Positions 1 to 5,562 of a DNA stretch of 11,004 nt are shown one piece after another (positions within the stretch are counted from its first letter, which is position 1; every line of letters starts with the position of its first letter). Below the pieces are notes generated by a model that was not told the origin of the DNA, ran no database searches, and saw nothing but the letters and a program-made list of their open reading frames with translations. The DNA is from Eubacteriales bacterium (GTDB lineage: Bacteria; Bacillota_A; Clostridia; Christensenellales; Aristaeellaceae). Made by a program: the position numbers and the translations under genes. The DNA lies in NCBI GenBank assembly GCA_029974855.1, contig JARKQO010000490.1, positions 1-11,004 on the forward strand, given 5' to 3'.

Positions 1-1464
1 CTGATAAAGCTCCCGGTAAATGCCGTAATACTCCTCATAGATGGTCACGTTCTCCGGGATGGGCTCCGTGACCTCCGCATGAAAGCGGACGATCTGGGCG
101 CAGGCCTGAGCATAATCCCGGAAATGCCCTACGCTGATAGCCGCCGTGATGGCCGCCCCGATGCAGGATTGCTCCGCTTCCACCGTAGTGACGATAGGCT
201 TGTTGAAGGCATCCGCTTCCATCTGCCGGAAAATCTGCCCACGGGCTCCCCCGCCCGAGGCGATCATCACTTCCGGCTCCCGCCCCACAACGCTTTTAAG
301 GATGTTCATATTTTGCTTGAGGCTGTACACCACGCCCTCCATGGTGCTGCGAACCATATGGGCCTTGGTGTGGTTTAAGTTTAGCCCGAAAAACATGGCC
401 CTGGCCCGGGGATCGTTATCGGGGCTGCGCCCGCCGCTGAGGTACGGCAAAAACAAAAGCCCGTCGCTTCCCACAGGGGCCTTCTCGGCCAAGGCGTTCA
501 TTTCCTCAAAGGAGCCAAGCTGTGCAATATTGCGCATCATCCATTTCATGGCGGCGCCGCCGCAAAGGTTGCAGCTCATCAGCATCCAGAGCTCTTCCTT
601 CACATGGCAGAAGGTGTTGGTACAGAACTGGGTATTGTGCAGCGGCCTGTTCATGGCGCAGGATACCTGACAGGAGGTGCCGATGTTAGCCACCCAAGGC
701 CGGTCCTCCGCGATCATTCCGGTGCCCACCTCATGCATCAGGGTGTCCCCGCCGCCATAGGATATCGGCGTCCCGGCGCGCAGGCCCGTTTCCTTGGCAC
801 ATTGCTCCGTCACCACCCCCGCCGGCTCATAGGATTCATGGCAGGCAGGAAACAAGTCCCGGCGCAGCCCAAGCCGGTCAATGATGGTCCAGGCCCATTC
901 CCGCTTGGCGGTGTCAAAAATAACAGTGCTGGAAGCGTCGGACATATCGCTGCCGTAGCTGCCGCACATCCTGTAGCGGATATAATCCTTGGGCAACAGC
1001 AACACAACGGCCTTTTCGTAGTGCTCCCTTTCATGGTTCTTCACCCACAGCAAGGAACTGATCAAGTATCCGGTACTGAGGGTGTTCAGGGTAATGGAAT
1101 TGAATTCCTTGGCTGGAACAAGGCTGAGAATCTCCTGGGTCTCCCTGTAGGAGCGCTGGTCGTCCCAGATGATCAAATTGCGCAGGGGGCGGCCTTGGGC
1201 ATCCAGCAAAATCAGGCCGTGCATCTGCCCGGAATAGCTGATGCCCTTGAGGTCCGCGATCACGCCGGGATACCGGGCCGACAGCTCCTGGAGCGTCGCC
1301 TTGGTGCCCTCCCACAGATCCTCGGTCCTTTGCTCGGAATACTGGTAATAGGGTCTAAGCACATCATAATGCCGCTGCGCGGAACCGATCACCGTCCCCT
1401 TTTCATCCATGATCAAGGCCTTGACGCTGGACGTGCCCACATCGATCCCCATGAAATAACCCAT
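1..1464 (-). CDS. Xylulokinase-like FGGY carbohydrate kinase (3' end cut by window edge)
   Basis: FGGY-family sugar kinase that should phosphorylate a ketopentose (typically D-xylulose to D-xylulose 5-phosphate) with ATP in the cytoplasm. The frame is open for 488 codons from the ATG at 1464 to the window edge. Xylulokinases are about 480-510 residues, so only a few C-terminal residues are missing. Visible landmarks are the N-terminal phosphate motif GIDVGTSSVK (residues 6-15), the xylulokinase signature GQMHG (79-83), LLFLPYLSG (336-344), and the nucleotide-side SGGGAR (403-408). The probable catalytic base is Asp240 in GGGDT. The residues after this Asp (TLMHEVGTG) differ from the usual xylulokinase run, so the substrate may not be D-xylulose. 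The start is supported by AAGGAGG at 1473-1479, 8 nt upstream; Met5 is an alternative start. It is the fourth gene of operon B, 32 nt after the HPS-like gene. The family is certain and the substrate is inferred. Confidence 0.9.
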   Translation of the reverse strand, partial: MGYFMGIDVGTSSVKALIMDEKGTVIGSAQRHYDVLRPYYQYSEQRTEDLWEGTKATLQELSARYPGVIADLKGISYSGQMHGLILLDAQGRPLRNLIIWDDQRSYRETQEILSLVPAKEFNSITLNTLSTGYLISSLLWVKNHEREHYEKAVVLLLPKDYIRYRMCGSYGSDMSDASSTVIFDTAKREWAWTIIDRLGLRRDLFPACHESYEPAGVVTEQCAKETGLRAGTPISYGGGDTLMHEVGTGMIAEDRPWVANIGTSCQVSCAMNRPLHNTQFCTNTFCHVKEELWMLMSCNLCGGAAMKWMMRNIAQLGSFEEMNALAEKAPVGSDGLLFLPYLSGGRSPDNDPRARAMFFGLNLNHTKAHMVRSTMEGVVYSLKQNMNILKSVVGREPEVMIASGGGARGQIFRQMEADAFNKPIVTTVEAEQSCIGAAITAAISVGHFRDYAQACAQIVRFHAEVTEPIPENVTIYEEYYGIYRELYQ

Positions 1465-1496
1465 ACGGAAAACCTCCTTGGCTGTGATACAAAGCC

Positions 1497-2132
1497 CTAC
1501 CCCCGGTGAAGCCGCTGATACATGGCCTTGGCCGCCGCCGCGGGCTGGGGATGGCGGAGGATGCCCCCGCCCACAATCACAATGTCCGGCGCATAGGCCA
1601 GGTATTCCTCCAAAGTGTCCAGGGTGATTCCCCCCGCCACGGCCACCTTTGCACGCTTCACGCTTTGCCTGATTAGCCGCAGGTCGTCCAAAGGCGTGCG
1701 CCCCCGCTTCTGCTGGTCCACCCCGGTATGGACCGCGATCACATGGGTTCCCAACTCCTCCAGCCGCGCCACCCTTTGGGGAATGTCTCCCACGCAAATC
1801 ATATCCGCCATCACATAGCAGTCCCGGCGGTTCGCCTCCGTGACGCAATCCAACACCGTCTGATCGTCGGTTAGCGCCAGGACCGTCACATACCGGGCCC
1901 CCGCATCCAGCAGCCAGGCCGTTTCCAGCCCGCCCGCATCCATGATTTTGCCGTCGCACAGGATCTCCAGGGCCGGGTGCGCCTGGCGGATCCTGCGGAC
2001 CGCTTCCATGCCGTATTCCATGATAAAGGGAGTTCCTGCCTCCACAATATCCACATATCCGCTGACCTCATCCAGCAGCCTGAGGGAATCCTTCAAAGTG
2101 ATGTTATCCAGCGCCAGTTGCAGTTTTGGCAC
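1497..2132 (-). CDS. 3-hexulose-6-phosphate synthase-like protein (HPS/KGPDC family, OMP decarboxylase superfamily)
   Basis: A 211-residue single-domain beta/alpha barrel, the usual length for 3-hexulose-6-phosphate synthase (HPS; formaldehyde + D-ribulose 5-phosphate to arabino-3-hexulose 6-phosphate). Seen: opening LQLALD (4-9), Glu31, the family's Asp-x-Lys-x-x-Asp signature in CDGKIMDAG (Asp60, Lys62, Asp65), His135 in VHTGVDQQ, AGG at about residue 163, and the phosphate-binding VIVGGG near 190. The VHTGxDxQ segment resembles HPS. The related 3-keto-L-gulonate-6-phosphate decarboxylase (UlaD/SgbH) has an Arg where this protein has Asp139. GTG at 2132 is chosen because AGGAGG (2139-2144) lies 6 nt upstream; a longer in-frame GTG at 2156 would place this ribosome site inside the gene. 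It sits in operon B between an RpiB-like gene and a kinase. No PHI (SIS-domain isomerase) partner is visible, so a detoxification RuMP role is doubtful. Retro-aldol or decarboxylase chemistry on a sugar phosphate is possible. Confidence 0.85.
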   Translation of the reverse strand: MPKLQLALDNITLKDSLRLLDEVSGYVDIVEAGTPFIMEYGMEAVRRIRQAHPALEILCDGKIMDAGGLETAWLLDAGARYVTVLALTDDQTVLDCVTEANRRDCYVMADMICVGDIPQRVARLEELGTHVIAVHTGVDQQKRGRTPLDDLRLIRQSVKRAKVAVAGGITLDTLEEYLAYAPDIVIVGGGILRHPQPAAAAKAMYQRLHRG

Positions 2133-2138
2133 AGTCCC

Positions 2139-2144
2139 CCTCCT
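2139..2144 (-). promoter_or_regulatory. Ribosome binding site deciding the GTG start of the HPS-like gene
   Basis: AGGAGG on the minus strand, inside a G-rich run, 6 nt before the GTG at 2132. It shows that the earlier in-frame GTG at 2156 is not the main start, giving a protein that begins MPKLQLALD like its relatives. Confidence 0.75.
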
Positions 2145-2165
2145 CCCCCATGGCACCCATCCTGC

Positions 2166-2696
2166 CTAATCCTCCTGGTCGTGGGGGCTGAAGCCCATGC
2201 TCCAGGCCACCCAATCGGGCTTCGGCTCCCGCCGGTTCTCAAAGTCCTCCATATCCTTCAAATTCAGTACCGAGGATTCCCGGCTCCAGCTAAAGGGCTC
2301 CTCTACAAAAGCATCCACAACCTTCTTGGCATACTCCAGGGCCATGACCCGGCAGCCAATACAAAGAATCTGCGCGTTCAGACTCTTGCGGGCGCGCTCC
2401 GCCGTATAGCATTCGGACGCGTGCGCCGCCCGGATTCCCCAATAGGTGTTGGCAACGGAGCAAAAACCCAGCCCAGTTCCGCAAATGAGCAGTGCCAGCC
2501 GGCATTCATCCTTTTGAATGCCGGTGCAGATCCGGTGGGTGGTGGCCAAAAAAGTGCCCTCGCCCTGGGCCGCGGTCTGGACAGGGTCGATCACCACGTC
2601 CATGTGCTTTTCGCCGATCAGATACTCCTTCAGTTGCTCTTTTATCTCAAACCCGACGCCATCGCATCCCAGCGCGATCCGAACGTTCTTTTTCAT
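2166..2696 (-). CDS. RpiB/LacA/LacB-family sugar-phosphate isomerase, divergent, with C-terminal extension
   Basis: A 176-residue cytoplasmic protein of the RpiB/LacAB aldose-ketose phosphate isomerase family. Seen: beta-strand start RIALGCD (6-12), the signature ICGTGLG (71-77) with the candidate catalytic Cys72, the glycine-rich phosphate-side segment to WGIRAA (86-91), and CIGCRVMALEYAKKVVDAF (112 onward). Unusual: the conserved Asp-His of RpiB is Asp12-Gly13 here, and the histidine of the HND(A/T)N segment is missing (KSLNAQ, 104-109). Both histidines serve substrate binding and ring opening in E. coli RpiB. The protein is also about 25-30 residues longer than RpiB, with a tail rich in Glu/Asp, Trp and Pro. 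Ribose-5-phosphate isomerase activity is therefore unlikely; another keto-sugar phosphate is more probable. ATG at 2696 has AGGGGAG (2706-2712) 9 nt upstream. It lies 40 nt after the epimerase gene and 33 nt before the HPS-like gene in operon B. Confidence 0.85.
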   Translation of the reverse strand: MKKNVRIALGCDGVGFEIKEQLKEYLIGEKHMDVVIDPVQTAAQGEGTFLATTHRICTGIQKDECRLALLICGTGLGFCSVANTYWGIRAAHASECYTAERARKSLNAQILCIGCRVMALEYAKKVVDAFVEEPFSWSRESSVLNLKDMEDFENRREPKPDWVAWSMGFSPHDQED

Positions 2697-2736
2697 ATCG
2701 TATCTCTCCCCTTATGCGTCATAAAGTAAGGAGACG

Positions 2737-3594
2737 TTACAGAGCCTCGGCAATGGCGCGAAGGTTCCGCAGCCCCTGAATGGCCAGATCCTCTCCGCTT
2801 TCCGCCAGCTTCCGCCAAATGGCACAATTCCCAGCCAGTTCGGTAAACTTGATATCAAAGGACTCGATTACCAGCGGGCCTTCATATCCCACCTCAGCCA
2901 CAGCCCGGAAAAACTCGGGGAAGGGTACCAGCCCGGTGCCGGGAATGCCCCGGTCGTTCTCGTTCACATGGATGTACCCCAGGTATTGCTTCCCACAGCA
3001 TTTTACGGCCTGAGTAAAGCTCTTCTCCTCCCGGATCATATGGAAGCAATCCAGGTGCACCTTGATGTTATCCGTGCCCACATCCTGGCAAAAGCGCACC
3101 GCGTCCTCCGCAATGTTGAGAAAATGCGTTTCAAAGCGGTTCACACACTCCACGCACAGGGTCACCGTGCCGGTCTGCTTCGCGTACTGACAAACCTGCC
3201 GCATGTTCTCCACAGCCCAGCTCCACTCCTGCTCCGTACGGGGCTTTTTGGTGAGGTATCCCCAGGCCGCATAGTTCACGCCGCCCAAAAGAGGGGCCCC
3301 GAGCCGGTTGCAGATATCCACGCACCTTTTCATGGCCTCCAGGGCCTTTTGGCGCACAGCGGCATCCGGAGAGATGGGGTTGGTCTCCAGCGTCAGCGTG
3401 GTGGTGCATACGCAGTCGATCCCCATCCGGGCAAGCTCTTCCTTCACCTCCTCCACAGGGAAGGTGTAGGGGTTGGAGATGGCAAAATCCACACACTCAA
3501 AGCCCAGCTCCTTCGCCTTGGCGATTACCCATAAGTCCTCCTTCCCAAAGCTCTCAGCCCAGATAAAGCTGTCTACGCCAAATTTGAAACGCAT
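2737..3594 (-). CDS. D-tagatose/D-allulose 3-epimerase-like TIM-barrel sugar epimerase
   Basis: A 285-residue xylose-isomerase-like TIM barrel closest in motif to the D-tagatose 3-epimerase / D-psicose (allulose) 3-epimerase family, which inverts C3 of free ketoses such as D-ribulose/D-xylulose or D-allulose/D-fructose using Mn or Co. The metal set is complete: Glu149 (CVEC), Asp182 (HLDCFHM), His209 (YIHVNEND) and Glu244 (VIESF). Substrate residues match too: Glu155 in VNRFE, His185 and Arg215 (ENDRGIPG). Numbering is almost the same as in the Agrobacterium enzyme. ATG at 3594 is preceded by the purine-rich AGGAGAGGGG (3603-3612). It is the first gene of operon B, divergent from a LysR-type regulator. 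Related AP-endonuclease-2-fold enzymes include UlaE-type phosphate epimerases, L-erythrulose-phosphate isomerases and D-apiose isomerase, so the substrate is not settled. The fold and metal site are firm. Confidence 0.88.
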   Translation of the reverse strand: MRFKFGVDSFIWAESFGKEDLWVIAKAKELGFECVDFAISNPYTFPVEEVKEELARMGIDCVCTTTLTLETNPISPDAAVRQKALEAMKRCVDICNRLGAPLLGGVNYAAWGYLTKKPRTEQEWSWAVENMRQVCQYAKQTGTVTLCVECVNRFETHFLNIAEDAVRFCQDVGTDNIKVHLDCFHMIREEKSFTQAVKCCGKQYLGYIHVNENDRGIPGTGLVPFPEFFRAVAEVGYEGPLVIESFDIKFTELAGNCAIWRKLAESGEDLAIQGLRNLRAIAEAL

Positions 3595-3634
3595 CGTTGT
3601 GACCCCTCTCCTAAATATGTTATACTGTATCCAA

Positions 3635-3648
3635 CCATCAGAAGATGG
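3635..3648. promoter_or_regulatory. Inverted repeat at the predicted operon B transcription start
   Basis: Perfect dyad CCATC-AGAA-GATGG with 5-bp arms. It covers the predicted start point of operon B (near 3646), just downstream of the -10 box. It could be an operator or a small 5'-leader hairpin. The arms are short, so the function is uncertain. Confidence 0.35.
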
Positions 3649-3652
3649 CTTG

Positions 3653-3682
3653 ATTATAAGTTGCGTAAAAGGAGGCTGTCAA
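3653..3682 (-). promoter_or_regulatory. Sigma-70-type promoter of operon B
   Basis: On the minus strand, a perfect -35 box TTGACA (3677-3682) and a perfect -10 box TATAAT (3653-3658) are separated by 18 nt. The predicted transcript start is near 3646, giving a leader of about 52 nt before the ATG at 3594. The -35 box directly abuts the -10 box of the divergent regulator promoter. Confidence 0.75.
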
Positions 3683-3688
3683 TATAAC
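3661..3688 (+). promoter_or_regulatory. Probable promoter of the LysR-type regulator gene
   Basis: Plus-strand boxes TTGCGT (3661-3666) and TATAAC (3683-3688) with a 16-nt spacer. Predicted start near 3695, giving a leader of about 157 nt. It interleaves with the stronger operon B promoter on the other strand, so RNA polymerase cannot occupy both at once. The match is weaker than the opposing promoter. Confidence 0.45.
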
Positions 3689-3706
3689 GGAGTAAGCGAA
3701 AAGGGA

Positions 3707-3730
3707 ATGCCTGCAAGGAATTTGAGGCAT
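3707..3730. promoter_or_regulatory. Candidate LysR-type regulator binding site (dyad)
   Basis: Interrupted dyad ATGCCT-g-CAA-GGAAT-TTG-AGGCAT: nine matched pairs with one unpaired G. Its centre (about 3718) lies about 72 nt upstream of the predicted operon B start and just downstream of the predicted regulator start. LysR-type recognition sites usually sit around -65 of the activated promoter and double as autorepression sites, so the position fits well. There is no strict T-N11-A core, so the assignment rests on symmetry and position. Confidence 0.45.
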
Positions 3731-3742
3731 GATAGCAAGGCG

Positions 3743-3762
3743 CTGCCTATGGCTGCCAATGG
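3743..3762. repeat. Tandem 10-bp direct repeat in the regulator leader
   Basis: Two adjacent 10-bp units, CTGCCTATGG and CTGCCAATGG, with nine of ten bases identical. The period is about one DNA helical turn. It lies in the untranslated leader of the LysR-type gene. It may be chance or an accessory protein site. Confidence 0.4.
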
Positions 3763-3851
3763 GGGGAGACCCTTGGGGGAACGCCAACCGCCCAGCCTCC
3801 GGGAATAGCCGGTTTTGTTGCCAGCCCTCGAAGGATTTGAAAGGGAAAGAC

Positions 3852-4745
3852 ATGTTTTTTGATTATTACGATTACTTTTATAAGGTCGCCTATCTGGGAA
3901 ACATCACCAAAGCCGCCAATGAGATCCATATTTCACAATCCGCTTTGAGCAAGGCGATCCTCAAATTGGAAAAGTCTTTGGACTGCCAGTTGTTTTACCG
4001 CATTCCAAAGGGCGTCAAGCTCACGCCTGCGGGAGAGGTCCTCTACGAAGGCGTGAAAAAGAGCATCGCCCTTATGACCAGTACCAATCAGCAAATTCAG
4101 CGGTTGAAATACGCGGAATACGCGGAGATCCGAATCGGAACCGGTGAGGATCTGTTTTTGCGCCATGTTCTGCCCCAAGCAAAGCAGTATGCCCAAAAAT
4201 ACCCCAATGTGCTATTTAGCGCCGTGGCCACCATGAGCTCGGAATCCAGCATCAACGGCATTTTACGCGGCGACATCGACTTGGGCTTTTTGAACGTCCG
4301 GCCTGAGCATGACAGCATTGGCTATGAATGCTTGGGAAGCTTGCACGAGATTTTTCTGGCGGGAGATATCTACGGGGCGCAGCTGGGCACTGCGCCTGTG
4401 GCCTGGGAGCAGTTGCTGCAATACCCTCTCCTGTTGCATCCCAAATATACCTATACCCGAAAGCGGCTTGATGATAAGGTCAACTCCATGGGCTTGGCCG
4501 CCATCGCGAATTTTGAATCCGGCAACACCCACGTGCTCATGAAAATGGCTGCGGAAAATCTGGGCATTGCCTTGGTGGCCAAGGAAACAGCCCAGACGCA
4601 TCCTATCTATGACAGCCTGCAGGTCATCAAGCTGGTGGAGCCCTATGAACCGCGAGATATCTATGTGGCTTGGAACAAAGAGAAGAAAATCAGCCCCTAC
4701 CTTCAGCAATTGATTGAAAACGTGGTGGAGTATTCTAAAGCCTAG
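3852..4745 (+). CDS. LysR-type transcriptional regulator
   Basis: A 297-residue LysR-type DNA-binding regulator, normal length for the family. The N-terminal winged helix-turn-helix spans about residues 1-60 (GNITKAANEIHISQSALSKA at 16-35, then LEKSLDCQLFYR and LTPAGE at 57-62). The linker helix follows to about 85 and the two-lobed effector domain to the end, with the typical GDIDLGFLN (140-148) and LGIALVAKE (237-245). ATG at 3852 is chosen because the protein then begins directly with the HTH domain; it has only a modest AAAGGG (3840-3845) 6 nt upstream. An in-frame ATG at 3729 would add 41 residues unlike any LysR N-terminus. The gene is divergent from operon B, which it probably activates in response to a pathway sugar or sugar phosphate. 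It is convergent with operon A, so control of that operon would need a site outside the window. The effector is unknown. Confidence 0.93.
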   Translation: MFFDYYDYFYKVAYLGNITKAANEIHISQSALSKAILKLEKSLDCQLFYRIPKGVKLTPAGEVLYEGVKKSIALMTSTNQQIQRLKYAEYAEIRIGTGEDLFLRHVLPQAKQYAQKYPNVLFSAVATMSSESSINGILRGDIDLGFLNVRPEHDSIGYECLGSLHEIFLAGDIYGAQLGTAPVAWEQLLQYPLLLHPKYTYTRKRLDDKVNSMGLAAIANFESGNTHVLMKMAAENLGIALVAKETAQTHPIYDSLQVIKLVEPYEPRDIYVAWNKEKKISPYLQQLIENVVEYSKA

Positions 4746-4765
4746 GGTTCTTTTCTCTCAAAGCC

Positions 4766-4787
4766 CGGCGCTGCCCCTCCCGCGCCG
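4766..4787. repeat. GC-rich inverted repeat between convergent genes
   Basis: CGGCGC and GCGCCG arms (6 bp, perfect) around a 10-nt loop, between the ends of the LysR-type gene and operon A. It lacks a T-run on either side. It may add to transcription stopping together with the stronger hairpin at 4802-4829. Confidence 0.3.
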
Positions 4788-4801
4788 CTATGTGCCCAGC
4801 T

Positions 4802-4829
4802 CCCGGGCAGTCCATGTGGGCTGCCCGGG
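4802..4829. terminator. Strong hairpin, putative bidirectional terminator
   Basis: Twelve-base-pair stem, including one G-U pair in the plus-strand transcript: arms CCCGGGCAGTCC and GGGCTGCCCGGG, with loop ATGT. It starts immediately after the TAA of the D-lyxose isomerase gene and lies 56 nt after the regulator's TAG. In the plus direction only a short TTATT follows; in the minus direction there is no T-run, where the equivalent T-G position becomes an A-C mismatch. It could terminate, or protect 3' ends after termination further on. Confidence 0.5.
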
Positions 4830-5516
4830 TTATTGCTGAACATAACCGTTGCACAGGTGGTGCTTCGCGGGCGCATCCTCCTGGATGGGGGGCAAAGTGA
4901 AGGCCTCCGCAAAGTGGTTATCCTTCCGGTCGTCGTTGATGGTGGATACCTCCCCCACAATCAGGTCCCCATCCTCCGGCTTCCCGTGGAATTGATGGTA
5001 GATGTATGGGAATAGCGTGATGCTGTCCCCGCTGGCCACCTCTACCGTGGCCCCTGCAGGCAGCGTTACCGGCCTGCCGTCCAGCCGCAGGCGCACATCC
5101 GATTGGGTGTCAACGGCATAGCCCTCCGCCTCGCTTTTGGCGTTAAACACCTTCACGCACAGGGTTCCCCCGGCGCGGTTGATAATGTCCTCGGTTTTGG
5201 AATAGTGAAAGTGCATGGGCAGGAGCTGGCCCGCCTTCATGACGATGATCTTCTCGCAATAGGGCGTACCCATGCCAGGATCGTAGATATTTCCATTGCG
5301 CAGCGTAAACAGCACGGCCCCCACCTTATCAAAATCCCCTTGGGCGTAGTCCGTCACATCCCAGCCCTGCATCACGTTCAGCAGGTGTTCCGCCTCCTCC
5401 TTGCGCCTGTCCCATTCCATGGGGCTCCAATAGGCAAAGGCAGGCAGGGAAAAGCGCAGCTTTTGGCAAAGCGCTATCGCCCAGTCAATGTGCCGGTCTA
5501 TTTCAGAACGCTTCAT
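4830..5516 (-). CDS. D-lyxose isomerase (cupin fold)
   Basis: A 228-residue cupin-fold D-lyxose ketol-isomerase (D-lyxose to D-xylulose). Enzymes of this family also act on D-mannose and on L-ribose. It aligns along its whole length with the 227-residue E. coli O157 enzyme: MKRSEID start, GWDVTDY (51-57), LFTLRNG (69-75), EDIINRAGGTL (109-119), VGEVSTINDD (187-196), DNHF (199-202) and LCNGY (221-225). The metal ligands are visible as His102 and His104 (MHFH), Glu109 and His174 (YHQF). ATG at 5516 has AAGGGAAGGG (5525-5534) 8 nt upstream. A longer frame reaching 5591 would overlap the preceding gene's coding end, so it is rejected. It is the last gene of operon A, 46 nt after the FucI/AraA-like gene, and is followed directly by a hairpin. 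Confidence in the family is high; the physiological sugar could be D-lyxose, L-ribose or D-mannose. Confidence 0.93.
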   Translation of the reverse strand: MKRSEIDRHIDWAIALCQKLRFSLPAFAYWSPMEWDRRKEEAEHLLNVMQGWDVTDYAQGDFDKVGAVLFTLRNGNIYDPGMGTPYCEKIIVMKAGQLLPMHFHYSKTEDIINRAGGTLCVKVFNAKSEAEGYAVDTQSDVRLRLDGRPVTLPAGATVEVASGDSITLFPYIYHQFHGKPEDGDLIVGEVSTINDDRKDNHFAEAFTLPPIQEDAPAKHHLCNGYVQQ

Positions 5517-5562
5517 CGGTATATCCCTTCCCTTTTCTGTTGATTGACGCACGGGGCCAAGC

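Noticed and set aside
604..1509. Long plus-strand open frame opposite the xylulokinase-like gene
   Set aside because: Its translation is His/Pro/Gly-rich without a recognisable domain, and the minus-strand frame is a complete FGGY kinase. GC-rich genes commonly leave such antisense frames.
2133..2156. Earlier GTG start for the HPS-like protein
   Set aside because: It would place the strong AGGAGG site inside the coding sequence and add residues absent from the family.
1977..2729. Plus-strand frame crossing the HPS-like and RpiB-like genes
   Set aside because: It spans two well-supported minus-strand genes and their gap, has no family motifs and no supporting ribosome site.
3729..3851. N-terminal extension of the LysR-type regulator
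   Set aside because: The extra 41 residues look like translated leader DNA; family proteins start at the HTH domain, and a ribosome site lies before 3852.
3595..3851. Catabolite control (cre) site in the divergent promoter region
   Set aside because: Searched by eye for the cre-type consensus; the closest segments lack the central CG symmetry, so none is reported.
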